A stretch of DNA of 64,000 nucleotides, taken from contig CAJQUW010003653.1 of assembly GCA_907163375.1 (NCBI GenBank), positions 62,001-126,000 on the forward strand. Reading direction: 5' to 3'. Under the pieces are notes generated by a model, which saw only the letters and a list, made by a program, of their open reading frames with translations, was not told where the DNA came from and searched no databases. Source of the DNA: Prostheceraeus crozeri. Its lineage: Eukaryota; Platyhelminthes; Polycladida; Euryleptidae. A program made the position numbers and the translations under genes. Positions 11,553-23,383 of this stretch are shown one piece after another (position 1 is the stretch's first letter; the number at the start of each line of letters is the position of its first letter).

Positions 11553-13364
11553 CTACCATTTTTTGCCACCAATGCATGGGCGAAGGTTTGCTAAATAGCC
11601 ATCCAGGATGTCCACACCACCCATATGGGCATTATAACTTGCAATTTGAGCTGGTTGATTGACATCCACCTTTTCCTTTTGTCCTTTGACCCTTCGCTTG
11701 ATAGAGCGTACCGGGTGAGTGCCTAGAAGGATGAAAACGAATTAATTATTGGCGCACTATGAAATACATACATAGTCTACTGACAATCATACTTTGATAG
11801 ACGCATGCTATCAAACTTGTGTAAAGTTAGCACAATATAAAATAATGAATGGTCGATAAAAAATAAAATGCCCGGTAATAAATAGGCCTATATCACATAA
11901 AATGTAATAAATTAAAATTAATCTAAAAGAAATAACAGATTTACCAATGGTTAAAATAATTTTTATCATTAATTATCACTCAATGATAATATCTATATCA
12001 ATACTAAATTCTAATGAATATGAAATTTTAGTAATGAACAAAAACATTATAACAATAATATAGAAATAGGCTATACATAAAAACAAGATAAAATAGTTTA
12101 TAGACTCACCTTCATGATTACTTGCAATTGTGACCACACTGTTGTCCTTGTATCGCGTAACACACAAGTCTTTGGTGGATACTGACATAAAATCTCCGCG
12201 ACCTTTCTTCATGAAATCTTTGACGCATGGCAAAGGGCAATTCTGAAGCCGATTAGCTCTCAATGTTCCAGTCGCTTTGATTTGTCTCTTCTTGAGGTCT
12301 TCAAGTAACAGAAGGGAACAAAACAAATTGTCAAAAAATACGATGTGTCTTTCAGGAGTTTCCAACTCGTTCACACATAGATTGACCACTCTCGTTCCAA
12401 GGGGGTCAAGAGTCTCAGAAGATGAACACTTTCCCTGATATGGCTCAAAATGAAGCGGAGTGCCATCGTCAGTGGCCATAATCCAGTTCTGAAAACCAAA
12501 TCGAATTGGTTTGTCTCTGTGAAACATCTTACATCCATGATGTCCAAAGAAGGGGACAATCTGTTCATCAATGGACAAATGTTGTCGATTCACTCCAAAC
12601 TGTTTCAGTTTAGAGTTCGCGAGAGTGATGAAAGGACGTAATTTACACCACTTGTCATTAGGATCAAGACTGTTATTGTCACACACATGAATCATTCTCT
12701 TCAAGAGTTCAAAGTGATTCCGACTCATCAATTGAGCAATGAGTGAACATGAAACATCTTCGTCTTTCGACCAAAAAAGTCTGTATTGAGGTCGCTCGTT
12801 ATAACTCGAAACTGTCAGGATGATCAGAAATCTCCACAAATCCTCTTGTGTAAACGCAAAATTCGCTTCATTTTTCACTTCTTTCGCGTATTTGTTTGTA
12901 TAATTCACGAATAGTTCATCTATCTCATTGTCGAAATAAAGCATAAACATTTCCAATGGACTGTGATGCTTCAGTAAAGGATATTGCTGTTTGATTTCTT
13001 CTGGAAATTCAAGATCCGGAATTTCCAATGCGCCATCACCTTCATACCATTTTCTGTTAGGCCAACGCTTCCTGGATTTACGCGACGGGGTACATTCTTC
13101 ACGATTGATTTCTCCATCGCCATTGTCGTCACACACTATATTACGTCTGATTTTGGAGCTTTTTGATAATTCCAAGGTACCACTGACATCTACAGGCATT
13201 TTTCCTTCACTATAGTCTTCAATCTCTTCTTCTTTATCGGTAACACTTCCAGTAGGATCCGGTGGATTAATGATTATCGTGTCGCAATTATTGTCATCAT
13301 TAACACATTCTTCGACGGCTTCATTTAATGTGAGAAATTTCTTTTTGCACTTAGCATGCGCCAT
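11553..13364 (-). pseudogene. piggyBac-type transposase gene, two exons, 3' end lost
   Basis: This is a piggyBac/PGBD-family transposase. Exon 1 (13364-12110) encodes an acidic N-terminus, the LEMFMLYFDNEIDELFVNYTN dimerisation-type region (quoted in part), then the first catalytic Asp in SIDEQIVPF and the second in VFFDNLFCSLLLL. Exon 1 ends at a GTGAGT donor after ASNHEG. A CTAG acceptor near 11722 joins it in phase to exon 2, which holds the third catalytic Asp in MGGVDILDGYL. Exon 2 then meets an in-frame TAG at 11553, and a shifted frame continues YWMPLI for a few residues before the minisatellite unit begins. The C-terminal Cys-rich domain is missing. The element's right end is at 14043; the left end is gone. 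The gene is therefore a recent but broken copy. Confidence 0.85.
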
Positions 13365-14043
13365 GAGTTGCAGAGTATCAGCGAACTGAGCGACGAGAGA
13401 GCGGAAAAGAAAATTTCAAATTCAATGATCTCTATCTAAGAAATATGATCTCTCATTTGGAAGTGCCTTAGACCATAGATATCCATTTGATCAATCTTGC
13501 TACTGTTATGCGTTGCTTACCATAGATATCTCAATTTTATTTACTCCCCCTGGATGAAGAAATAGATTCGGTTTGCATTGGATATTCGGATTTCTATGGT
13601 TCAATTAGATCAACAAGTGAATAAATGAATAGAAGGATTTATCATGAAGCAGCTTGAGAGTCTGAAATTGAACTAGAATTAGCCAAACACATCTGAAGTT
13701 TGAAAATATTAGCAAAAAATGCGTAAAAATCAACTGTCTCAAGCTTGCATCCTGCAGATTCAAAGTTTTGATATGACTCACATACATAATCAATCGCACT
13801 TGTATATTAGCCTTCTGCGAACTTTCATTATTTTGCGAAAAAAATCTACGGATGCGCCCATTGTTCCCATTAGGAACATTCAGAAAAGATACTGATTTGC
13901 CCATTGTTCCCATTGGGAACATGTTGATATCTATGACAGAATCACGGGTTTTATGAAAATTTAGCTTTTTTAATACTTATTCAAGGAAGTAAGATGTTGA
14001 TGAATTCGAATTTTCAGAGAAAAATGTTCTGGGCACAAATGGG
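13365..14043. repeat. 5' end of the piggyBac element: subterminal palindromes and TTAA boundary
   Basis: The element ends ...GGGCACAAATGGG directly against TTAA (14044-14047), the piggyBac target site. Just inside are two direct copies of GCCCATTGTTCCCATTRGGA (about 13857 and 13900), each with an inner palindrome TTCCCATTGGGAA. These look like subterminal transposase-binding repeats. The TTAA is the one present, uninterrupted, at the Y/Z junction of the array copy at 23892-23895. Confidence 0.7.
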
Positions 14044-14047
14044 TTAA

Positions 14048-14375
14048 ACTTTGTTACCTTGACGCACTTTGCTACGTTGATTTGTTTTTGCAGCACGTCT
14101 TGAGTTGAAGGTGGATTATGTCCCCGCCTCTTGACTTCTACTGGCTGGACTCTGTCCTTCTTTCAAATGCCTGAGGTACATTTCAGTCAATAGTGACTCT
14201 ATTTTTTTTTGATAGATGCTCATCTTTTTCAATTATAAATTCAATTTTTGAGGCTGTGCATCTTAAATGTACAGGACCGCGCTTGGTCTGGTTTGAGCGT
14301 CCAGGATTAAGCGGTCGAAACGCGATCGTCCTGACCAAGTTCCTGTTGATGACCTCATTAAAAATAGTCAAATAA
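14048..14375. repeat. Array module Z, copy 1
   Basis: A ~325-bp module nearly identical to 23892-24223 and 50456-50785. It starts at ACTTTGTTACCTTGACGCAC and ends near CATTAAAAATAGTCAAATAA. It has no convincing coding content: the 60-residue frame shared by copies is not preserved in copy 3. It is followed directly by module X, which gives the empty site for the 25.8-kb insertion. Confidence 0.85.
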
Positions 14376-14573
14376 TTTGCATGCATATTTTGTACAATTC
14401 TATTTCACGTTTTAGCTTAAGGAACTAATATTAATTCTCTTACACACCTGGTAGATTTTAGATAGCGTAATCCCGCTGTGTTATTAGCTAGATCTGGTAT
14501 TTTGATTGGAAACAGACCTGTCCTCTTATCATCTGAATGGCAGACTGTTAAATAGGATCTTTTCAATATATAA
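14376..14573. repeat. Array module X, copy 1
   Basis: A ~200-bp module matching 50055-50265 (TTTGCATGCATATTTTGTAC through GGATCTTTTCAATATATAA). At 14573 it is cut by the 9.1-kb insertion. In the other copy it runs straight into module Y. Confidence 0.85.
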
Positions 14574-15115
14574 CCCATATAATTGCCTCTGTTTAAATCT
14601 TTTCTGAATCAACAAGATTACATTGTGATTTCTTGAAGCGTTTCTTGCAAGAACGTTGCAAGAAATGATCTGTTTTACTTAAGATTCAGTCTGATTTTAC
14701 TAGTTTTTAAAATCAACCAGTCTGATTTTCGATGGAGGCAAACGGAATAAGTCTGATTAACTATGTATGCTTACAGATACTGACTGGTTTTTTAGATTGC
14801 AGTTAGATTCACTAAGACTTTCAAATTTTTGAAATTATATTCTTACTTTCGATTAATGAGCGCCTCCTGAATCTTTCTGATGCTTAATGCTCATCAAAGT
14901 TAATGAATTGCATATAGCAGGATTCATTCTGATTCTGAATAGAATGTATCAATTCTTTACCAAAGAAATACGGAGAAAAAATGTGAATATGCATAAAAAT
15001 ATATTATACAACTTTGATACAAAAATAAGCTTATGCTACATATAAACCAGTACAAAAAATCGTAGGCCTAACAGAGAATATCTAAAAAAAATTCCACATG
15101 TCACGCGTATTTTAA

Positions 15116-15380
15116 CCCTCCAATGTCCGACAGGGCTCTCAGTACCTGTAAAAAAGTTGAATTTAGATAATTCAAAGTTTTTCATGTCTTTAATAGTCTT
15201 ATTTCCTGAATTTGTAGCTGTAAGCTACATATAGATTTTCACTGAAATCGGTATATATATAGATTGACCAAGAGACAGATTATTACTAATATGAAAGTCT
15301 TTGTACTACATTTTATCGATAGGGGTTCAGAGGCCCTGTTTTTCTTCAAGGAATATTTCCATCTGATAGTATTTAGAGGG
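15116..15380. mobile_element. piggyBac-type MITE (265 bp)
   Basis: The unit is flanked by TTAA on both sides (15112-15115 and 15381-15384) and has inverted ends, CCCTCCAATGTC... and ...TTAGAGGG. An inner inverted pair (CAGGGCTCT and AGAGGCCCTG) sits at equal distances from the ends. It has no coding capacity. The TTAA target and CCCT termini place it with piggyBac-derived MITEs. Confidence 0.75.
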
Positions 15381-16348
15381 TTAAGTGAATTTAATTAATA
15401 AATTTAAGCTTATACTTTACATGTATGTTCTACAAAAGAAAGCGTCCACAGTCGGTTTAAGGTCTATGTCTCACTTCATGATTTCGTCTGCAACTTTTTC
15501 TTTCGTTTTAAATCCAACCTATGTTGGTTTAGTGTTTATCTTGCTTCCGTCCAGTTTTCATTGCCTTCACTGTATTTGGCGGAAACAGCCTCTGAAATTA
15601 AAAGATATGTAATCGTTTTATGAAACACATCACAACCCCATGACTTGAAGACTTGAAGTCATCAGTACATGGAACACAAAAATTTTTTTCTGGCATGTGT
15701 CAGGACGAACGTCAGCGTTAGAAGCAGTGAAAAATCAAAAGCTATACGGAAATATGATTTCTTATTTTTAATCGTCAATGAGTCCGGCAATCAATCTTCT
15801 CAGTACTCTAATCATAAGTGGAGTCGAATGCAATTATAATATTTTCGCTCAACTGAAGTTTTCCTGTACCGACAGATTTGTTGTTTATAAGGTAACTGCA
15901 TGTACATAAGTAGCTCCTGCAACGATTCTAGCTCGGTAAAACTGATCACAAATTTATCACTTGGCATAATTTGCGTAAGTATGAATAATGAGTGTGTAGT
16001 AGTGCCTTGTATGACCATATTATGAATAAGCATAGCAAGGACATCGGCGAGGATTTTCAAGTCGGATTCATACTAAACTAACAAACACTCGAGACTCAAC
16101 ATTGACATAATCAAAAGCAATCACTCAGCTTCATCCCACAATCAATAGAAAACACGAAATTCCAAACAACTTGTCTTCTCATTTCAATCACCTCACATTC
16201 GACATGGAACATAATTCTTTAATATCACTCACTTATAAAAGATCAACCGTGAGAAGGCGATAGAGGCCGTATCCCCTGTCCAAAGTCACATTTGATTTAT
16301 TTTTCCTACGTCCAATAAAAAATCAATTCGAGAGATAAGTCTGGCCAA
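15381..16348. other. No gene recognised
   Basis: Interior of the 9.1-kb element with short frames on both strands. Neither the 75-residue plus-strand frame at 15385 nor the 82-residue minus-strand frame at 15812 shows recognisable content. Confidence 0.4.
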
Positions 16349-16601
16349 CTTCGCTTCATTCTATCATCTTTTATTTACAAGTAACATACCAAATTGCAAT
16401 TTCAAAGACAATGTCTTCTTCGTCAGTGGTTTAAATATAAAAGCACGCGTTAAATACGTGTGTTTTTATATTGTGGTTATACGTGTTGTTGTTTATACGT
16501 GTGCTTTTATATTTAAACCACTGACGAAGAAGACATTGTCTTTGAAATTGCAATTTGGTATGTTACTCGTAAATGAAGGATGATAGAATGAAGCGAAGTT
16601 C
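16349..16601. repeat. Foldback element of Penelope-type terminal repeat
   Basis: Two inverted arms of about 105 bp (16349-16455 and 16493-16601) flank a short centre. The arms carry CACTGACGAAGAAGACATTG then TCTTTGAAATTGCAATTTGG. The right arm contains a CTGACGA, hairpin AAGAC-ATT-GTCTT, GAAA order like a hammerhead core. Such arms are typical of Penelope-like terminal repeats joined head to head. There is no coding content. Confidence 0.65.
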
Positions 16602-16878
16602 TCCAAAGCGGCTGGGCTCAATATGTTACGTCTAGCCAACTTTGAGATCATTGATTTATAAGCAAAGTACTTAAGTTAATAGCTAGCGCCGTTGTTAAAC
16701 TTTTTATTTATCATGAATGACTAAGTGCAATTATTTGAATTTATCTTGTTTAGAAATGTGAGCTACGGAAGAGATCAATGAGTATACGTTCGACCTCTGA
16801 ACAAATAAATGGATCAAATAGGAGAATCTTAATATATTAGTACAAGAAATCAGACTGTTGAATACCCCATTCTTTAAA
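16602..16878. other. Spacer downstream of the probable BEN gene
   Basis: No recognisable features. It lies 3' of the minus-strand exon that ends at 16879 and could hold its 3' UTR. I see no clear AATAAA in the expected orientation and do not claim one. Confidence 0.35.
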
Positions 16879-18083
16879 CTAAACGTTTCTATGATGTTTA
16901 TCAATTCTGGCGAAAATACCTTTAAGTAAGTTGGCTCGTACTGGTGACAAGGATGGTCTTGCCCGTTTCTCTTTTTGGGGACTCAGGAGTCCTCCCATCA
17001 GTTCATCCTCATTGAACAGTTTTTTGGCAACGTTCACAGCAAATTTTGAGGGTCGATTACCAGTTATTCTTGTTAGGTTGATGTTCGTGTCGCCTTGTTT
17101 GTAGATCTGAAAGTAAGAGCATAACGTTTAATTTCACTCGTATAACACTAATATTTAATGTAGTGAGTATGTTCATTAAGTTAACATTAGTTAATTATCG
17201 ATGAAATGCCGTGGGTTTAAATTCTAAAAGTAATTTTGTTATCAAGAGAATCTTACAAATAATGTCTTCAAATACTGGTTATGACTGTCTTCACTGGTTG
17301 TATGCATTTTTGACTGTTTTGGGGCAACAAGTATATGACTGCATATATCATTGAAATAATCAATATCAACTTAACACCGGGCGTAGCGGTTCCGTAGGGG
17401 CTGGAGTCGATACGTATTCTTTTCATTTCTTTGGTATTCTGATCCACGGAATGTTGTAACTTCTCACATACATTTGTTAAGTTTACAATTGCGTCGACTT
17501 ATCTCTGAAAACAATAGACATATTAGGCTAAGTATCATTAGGTGCTATACTAATGTTATAGTCTATACAAAGATATTAAAATATGTCACATGTATTATAA
17601 TATCTTTGAGTCTATACGTACATGCTTATTTTGTACACCATACTGATTGATTTTCTTATCACACCGAATTGCGGGTACCGAAAGGGGTGTGGAAGTAATC
17701 ATACATCTCCCCAAAATTCTAAGTAGGACGTGTCTCATAACAATTTACATACATCTACATTGTAGTAAAAAATCTTTATAATAAGCAATAATCTAACTTA
17801 TTGATGGTAATTTCATAAACAGCTCTTCAATTGAGCAGATAGATAAATCTATAATATCCAAATTAACCATGTCTTTCGTTGATGTAGAACTTCTTGGTTC
17901 ATTGTCATTCTCTAATTTAACTTCAACTGAATCATCTTTTATATCACTGATTTCATATTTTGCTGTATAACTTTCATCATCACTCATTGAATCGTCTGTT
18001 TCCTGATCTTCTGAGAGGCTGCGAATTGTACGGCGTTCGTAAAAATTATTTTTTCTAACAGATTTTATTCTTTGTCTGTACAT
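16879..18083 (-). CDS. Probable multi-exon BEN-domain gene
   Basis: Three coding-like blocks on the minus strand suggest one gene. The first (18083-17793) encodes an acidic, Ser-rich region starting MYRQRIKSVRKNNFYERR and containing SLSEDQETDDSMSDDE. The second (about 17497-17378) encodes NLTNVCEKLQHSVDQNTKEM, a coiled-coil-like stretch. The third (about 17106-16879) encodes NLTRITGNRPSKFAVNVAKK followed by LFNEDELMGGLLSPQ and LSPVRANLLKGIFARI. The third block matches the BEN-domain pattern as I know it: a PSKFA helix, LFxxEEL, then a terminal helix after SP. A TTTCAG acceptor precedes it. BEN domains bind DNA or chromatin partners. Exon joins are uncertain, as the phases I tried do not all agree. 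The gene lies within the 9.1-kb element and may belong to it. Confidence 0.5.
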
Positions 18084-19190
18084 TACTGTTAGTAAAAATT
18101 TTACTTGTCAGAGACTGCAGACTGAATCGCGGTAAGCTGGTAAGATTAACTGTTTTGTGAGACTAATAAGCAAGTAAATTTTGATTCGGATTCTGATTGG
18201 TTCTTTAAAAACTTCTTAGTACGCATTTTATTTATTAGCTACATCATTTATAAATACATATAACATTTTATAATTCAATAATAATAATACCAAGCTTTGA
18301 GTACATAATAGATTTTTTAAATAATATTTGATATATTTGATATAATTTTTTAATAATAACATATTTCTTTTTCTTAAGAATGATTGGTTAAGTATTGACG
18401 AATGGTGTGACAATTATTTTTTTATCAACTCATTTATCAATTAAATTCACTTTACATACATAGCTATTTTGATGAAACAGATGACATTTTTAAATAATAT
18501 CACGTTTTTAAATAATAGATTTTAGCAAAATCTTTCTGTTAAAATTTAGTATTTTTTTAAACTTTGAGTGACTGCAAATATCTAATACAGACAAAAATAA
18601 ATTCAATAATTGGAAATATTAAATAAAAAATTTTAGGAGCACGATATGACCAAAGTTATTCAATATATATTAAAAATGGTATGACCAAAGACAATGAATC
18701 ATATTAAAACTGTAAGCTTCCTTATCTCTGCATGATTAACTTTTGGAAACACTATTATACTGAATGTCGGACAATTTTTTAAACATTGAAGATTAGGAGT
18801 TACCATAGAAAGTTAAACTACCGATCATAGATATTGCGCGATTCCAATTTTCACCTGAGTTTACTGTCTTGATATTTTCATTGTCTTAGGGTATGACAAC
18901 ATAAATTTGAATATTGGATGACTATGATGTTTTTAAAGAATACATTTTTACAAAAAGCATTCTGTTACAATATAGTATTTTTTGTAAACTTTGAATGACT
19001 ACAAAAATCTAATACAGACAAAAATGAATATAACAATTTAGAACATGGAATGATAAATGTTAGAGGTACGGTATGATCAAAGGTAAGGCAAAATTATAAC
19101 TCGCACCAAATGCCCCTCCAGTACGATCATACGTTTCATTCACTGATTGGCCAAAAAATAGCGTGCAATAAAATCTTTTGCAAATCTTTT
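18084..19190. repeat. AT-rich stretch with a ~150-bp direct repeat
   Basis: The segments at about 18505-18655 and 18930-19085 are diverged direct copies. Both read TCTGTTA..., TAGTATTTTTT, AAACTTTGARTGACT, then AATCTAATACAGACAAAAAT and end in an ACGRTATGAYCAAAG word. No coding content is seen. They may be internal repeats of the 9.1-kb element. Confidence 0.6.
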
Positions 19191-19326
19191 AGTGCTGTGG
19201 AAAAGTTTGGAATAATAAAGAAATTTTATGTATTTTTTCCGATTGCGCACAATGCAAAGAAAAATGAGGCTTTGCGTTGCACTTATACAACTTTAATAGT
19301 AAAAACAACTCAACACTGACAAAAAA

Positions 19327-20403
19327 TCAATATTTGTTGGGGTGTCCCTTGTTTGCAATCACTTTGGCGATTCGCCGTGGCATGGAGTCAGCCAGTGTTT
19401 TACACAGTTCTGGGGTCACCTCAGTGCACCAAACATGCCTGATGTCTTTTTTGAGGTCTTCCAGGCTGGATGAATTCTTTCCACACACCTTCACGAGCGT
19501 CCATAAATTCTCAATTGGGTTGAGGGCCGGGCTGTTTCCGAGCCAATCCAACACTTGAATATCGTTGTCCGCCAGCCACGTCTTAATCACACCGGCTGTA
19601 TGGCACGGGGCAGAGTCGTGCTGAAACGTCGTGCATCCTCGAATAGCCATAAAGTTGACCAAGTGGTCCTCCAACACTTGTTTGTAGCGCTGGGCGTTCA
19701 TCTTCTGGCCTTTGGGCAAGAAGAAAAGCCCACTGCGACCAGCTGCTGAGAATGAACCCCAGACCATAACGCTCGGCGCATGTTTCACCGTTGGTACTGT
19801 GTACTTGGGATCACACGGGGACGAAGTCAATGAACGGCGAACAAATTGGGTTGTGTTCGAGAATTGGCGGAACGTGCTCTCATCAGAGAACATTATCGCT
19901 CTCCACTGTTCCGGGGTCCACATCTTGTACTTATAGCAAAACGCCAGCCTCTTCTGCCGCATCATCGCTGTAACAAATGGCTTCTTTTTTGGCCTACGTG
20001 CTTTTATCTTGAATTGTCTCGTAAGCCGAGTTCGAATGGTGCTAGGATCCACGTCATCTAGAACACCAGGAAACGATTCCTTGATTTGAGCCGATGTGAT
20101 GTTGGGTATTCGATTCACCAAATTGACAATGCGACGATCTGTCCTGTCGGATGTCTTCCTTGGACGTCCTGAGCGCTTCTTAGGAGACATTGACACATTT
20201 TCCGCATCTCGCTTCACAGTCTTTGAGACAACAGACTGTGATGCCCTGAATAGAATCGAAACATCCGTTTGAGACATACCACTTTTTACAAGATCCAATA
20301 TCCGAGACTTCTTCCGAATTCGTGAGCTGTCTAGCTTTACCCATAATTCTGACCAGAACAAAACAAGCAACAATTCTGACGACTGCAAGCAACTGCACTG
20401 CAT
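19327..20403 (-). CDS. Tc1-type transposase B (DD34E), nearly intact
   Basis: A 358-codon minus-strand frame encodes a full Tc1-like transposase. It has a helix-turn-helix (SQTDVSILFRASQSVVSK), the GRPRKTSDRTDR hook-like linker, then catalytic motifs FSDESTF, QHDSAPCHTA and NPIENLW, and ends GHPNKY. The true N-terminus is probably MGKARQLTNS in another frame at about 20350, so the first ~20 residues of the long frame look like read-in from a one-base shift. Apart from that shift the gene is open. The start and the position of the shift (near 20310) are inferences from the usual Tc1 N-terminus. Confidence 0.82.
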   Translation of the reverse strand: MQCSCLQSSELLLVLFWSELWVKLDSSRIRKKSRILDLVKSGMSQTDVSILFRASQSVVSKTVKRDAENVSMSPKKRSGRPRKTSDRTDRRIVNLVNRIPNITSAQIKESFPGVLDDVDPSTIRTRLTRQFKIKARRPKKKPFVTAMMRQKRLAFCYKYKMWTPEQWRAIMFSDESTFRQFSNTTQFVRRSLTSSPCDPKYTVPTVKHAPSVMVWGSFSAAGRSGLFFLPKGQKMNAQRYKQVLEDHLVNFMAIRGCTTFQHDSAPCHTAGVIKTWLADNDIQVLDWLGNSPALNPIENLWTLVKVCGKNSSSLEDLKKDIRHVWCTEVTPELCKTLADSMPRRIAKVIANKGHPNKY

Positions 20404-20510
20404 TGATGAAATATTTCATCAGCTTGTCGAACATTCGTCAATATTGTCAACCAATCAGATGACAGCAATCACACATTACCTCCGTGCTTGATTAAATTCG
20501 TCACTAACTA

Positions 20511-21641
20511 CAGATTGTTTCATAAAAAATGGATCACCCTTAAACATCGCCTTAACTTCAACTTTGTCTAACTCCGCCAAACTTGAACGAATTTCTCTGA
20601 AATTTGGAAGATATGTCAGTTGTGCTTACTAATATCATTGTTGGAAATTTCAAGCATGAATATTGAGTTATTTTCCTGTTATAGATAAAAAAGTAGTAGA
20701 TAATTTGATCTTCATTTAGCAATGTTACACAAAATCATACCTCACTCTTATAAAATTACATTTGTTTCCTTTGTTATGTAATATGTTGTTCTACAAGCCA
20801 AAAGCTATCAAGCAAAACAAAAATAAATAAAATCGGTCAATCAGAGCCAGTATAGCACCATTATTCATCAACAATAATGTAACTGCTACATGTGATTAAC
20901 TGGACTTCATGTTCCATAGCTGCCTGACTTCGTTGCGGTGGTGTTGGCAGCACTCCTGATTGCTTTCAACTAGAAATCTATCTCTTACCGGTTGAAAACA
21001 ATACAAAGCACAAATGAACAATAACGAGATCGCATTCACAAAAGGCAAAGTGTCAGCCTTGCTAGAACTACTTCACATACAGCAAGGAAACATGAATTCT
21101 GAACGCTATGTGAATGCTTTACGAATGAACATTGGCCAAATGACAGATCAACTTGGTGATCCATCGACTTGGTTATTTATGGATGATAATGCTACGTGTC
21201 ACAGGAGTAGTAGAGTCAACTTATGCAAGTCTCAATTAGGGCTTAGGACATTATCTTGGCCAGGTCGTTCTCCTGATCTGAATCCCATAGAAAATGTATG
21301 GAGTATTCTAAAACGTAACGTCCGCCGTTCACTGCTACCTACAGATGGCGTATCACAACTTACGTCACTGTTAAAAAGAGAGTGGAGAAAGTTAGATCAG
21401 TCAAAAATCAACGATATCATCGAATCAATGCCTAGACGAATTGGTATTGTCATTGAGAATAATGGTAGGGCCACAAAATACTAGCTTCTTAAGAACCGTT
21501 ACTGTATCATAGCTTATCAGATTATATAAGGACATTTAAATATATTAGGGACATGAGATAACATGAAAAATGCTTTCTGTATCATACTTATGTTTTATTT
21601 AGTCAAATTTTAGGATGATCCACTTTTTGTGAAATGGACTG
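20511..21641 (+). mobile_element. Tc1/mariner element C, internally deleted, inside B
   Basis: Ends CAGATTGTTTCATAAAAAAT and, reversed, CAGTCCATTTCACAAAAAGT are flanked by TA on both sides (20509-20510, 21642-21643). At 1,131 bp it is shorter than a full element, and only the C-terminal half of the transposase remains. It lies inside element B, upstream of B's transposase. Confidence 0.8.
21014..21484 (+). pseudogene. Tc1-type transposase C, C-terminal half
   Basis: The frame encodes the second catalytic Asp (WLFMDDNATCHRSS), the WPGRSPDLNPIENVW motif with the Glu, and the usual C-terminal SMPRRI...GRATKY. The helix-turn-helix half and the first catalytic Asp are absent. The opening residues up to about GKVSALLELLH are not Tc1-like and may mark the deletion join. 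The TIRs are intact, so the element could only have moved with help from another source of transposase. Confidence 0.8.
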
Positions 21642-21720
21642 TAATAGAAGTGCTTGATTTTCATAATGCGTCACTAAAATGCTATATTTCTCTATTATTC
21701 CAAACATTTCCACAGCACTG

Positions 21721-22187
21721 TAGAATATATTATTGGCGCTGATAACATGAAAAGCATTTTATTACAAAATTTACTTTAAATAACTTAGAAAATATAATTT
21801 CAGAAATAAAGTTCAAAGGATAATTAAAAATCTACATATTGATGCCGTCATTGTAACAGGGAGTAGAGACTATCGAGTTGTAAGCTAACCAATGGTAATC
21901 AATACTAAATATGTTATGACAAGGTAATGAATCTTGGATGACTTTCCACCACAGACAAATTAGAAGTTGTAGAGCTAAGACTAAAAATTAAATTTGTTTA
22001 TTATTATCAATTGACAATTAACTCAGTCTCACAGCTGATTTTTCAATTATTCTAAACCCCGATGACTCATTTGATGAAATGATTTAAACGTGTCGGCAGT
22101 AATTTAAAACTGATGATATTATTTTTCTAAATCTTTAAGATACTTAGTAGTTATTTGAAAAGAATACGTCGAAAATAAGACTGATTC
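21721..22187. other. No gene recognised
   Basis: AT-rich interior of the 9.1-kb element between the Tc1 pair and the deleted piggyBac. Confidence 0.45.
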
Positions 22188-22191
22188 TTAA

Positions 22192-23383
22192 CTCTTTGAA
22201 CCCTACGCTCATTTAGCGAGCAGTTAGGCTATTACCTACCCAGAACCTAGAGATTTTAGCCTATTTTGAGATGCTCCTAATTATTAAGTATTTATCTGAT
22301 TGTATTGTAAATTGAGATATAATAGGTTTATCGTATCCCCTTTCAAGTGATTATAGTTATATTGGTATTTCTTGTATAAAAAGTGCAAAAGATGATTAAC
22401 AAAACTATGTGCTTATAGACTAAACAAAAGTTTTCAAAAAAGCAAATCGCTCAAACATGTCGATACGCATGATCGGTAAATCTAATCAAAGTTTTCAACT
22501 GTGTGCCAGAGACCAAAGCAAGGAGAAACACAAAAGTGGTTTCTGACATGGAGCGCATTCATACCTTGTTTCACGTCGTTATCGTCCTTCAGCAACGACA
22601 GACCTGTTCCTTCTGATGAGCGAGCAGACATGACATAGCCTTCGTGGACCAGCAATCGATTATGAGGCTTTTTACGACTACACTCATGTGTATTAGCAAC
22701 GAAAGAAAACCTCGAATGTCATTCAAAGAGACAGGCTTCCATTTCTTGAATATAGAATTCGGAGATTCCGGATTCTGAAGACTCATCTGAGTAGCATACA
22801 TGTTCGTGTAACGCTTCAGCATCTTCATCATCTCAGGAGTCCAAAAGAGACAGAAGAATTTATATGGAGTCACACAGTCATCTGGTATATTGACAATGTC
22901 ACTGTCTCCCGTAAATTGACAACGACTTGGAAATCCTCGTAGGTCGCGTGTCCAGCCGTCGTCGGACGTTTCGAAGTCTTCTTCTTCAACATCATCAGTC
23001 AATGAGGCATCATCTTCCTCTTCAGATTCCGGTTCAATGTCTGAATCGATGGATAGAAGCCTCTCGAGCACCTCGGCGGGAGATATCGTCGCACGTCGTG
23101 TTGTCATTTCACACACCACGATGAAAATGAGCGACGCAGTTATTCTGCCTGACATGAAGAATCAGTGTTTGACACCGTTCCCAATGACTCATCAAGTCAG
23201 CAGACAGCAGACAGACTGTTAACAATAAGCCAATGTTGTTGCTGACGTGATTTGATTGCCAACAGCTTGATTAATAGTCGCAGCGAGGAAAAAATATCCA
23301 ATACCGAGTTAACTCGGTATTAGGGCTGAGAGGTTGTTGAGCAACACCGAGTTAACTCAGTATTACATGTAGGGTTCAAAGAG
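22192..23383 (-). mobile_element. Deleted piggyBac element (1,192 bp)
   Basis: TTAA flanks both ends (22188-22191 and 23384-23387). The termini CTCTTTGAACCCTAC and GTAGGGTTCAAAGAG are perfect 15-bp inverted repeats. Near the right end is a palindromic block with TACCGAGTTAACTCGGTA and then AACACCGAGTTAACTC. Only the N-terminal part of a transposase remains. Confidence 0.82.
22589..23108 (-). pseudogene. piggyBac-type transposase, N-terminal part only
   Basis: I start this at the ATG at about 23108 (MTTRRATISPAEVLERLLS). An acidic SEEEDD region follows, and then the piggyBac N-terminal domain: TPYKFFCLFWTPEMMKML, TNMYA, then the KPVSLNDIRGFLSLLIHMS helix. After VVVKSL the sequence no longer resembles the family and the frame ends. 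All three catalytic Asp regions are missing. It is an internal-deletion derivative; the intact ends are what define the element. Confidence 0.75.

Larger units (their letters stand above)
19191..21720 (-). mobile_element. Tc1/mariner element B, interrupted by element C
   Basis: Left end GTGCTGTGGAAAAGTTTGGA and right end TCCAAACATTTCCACAGCAC are inverted copies of about 40 bp. The right end is followed by TA; the left has lost its first two or three bases. The transposase lies at 19327-20403. A second Tc1-type element (20511-21641) sits in its 5' region, so the original element was about 1.4 kb. Confidence 0.8.
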
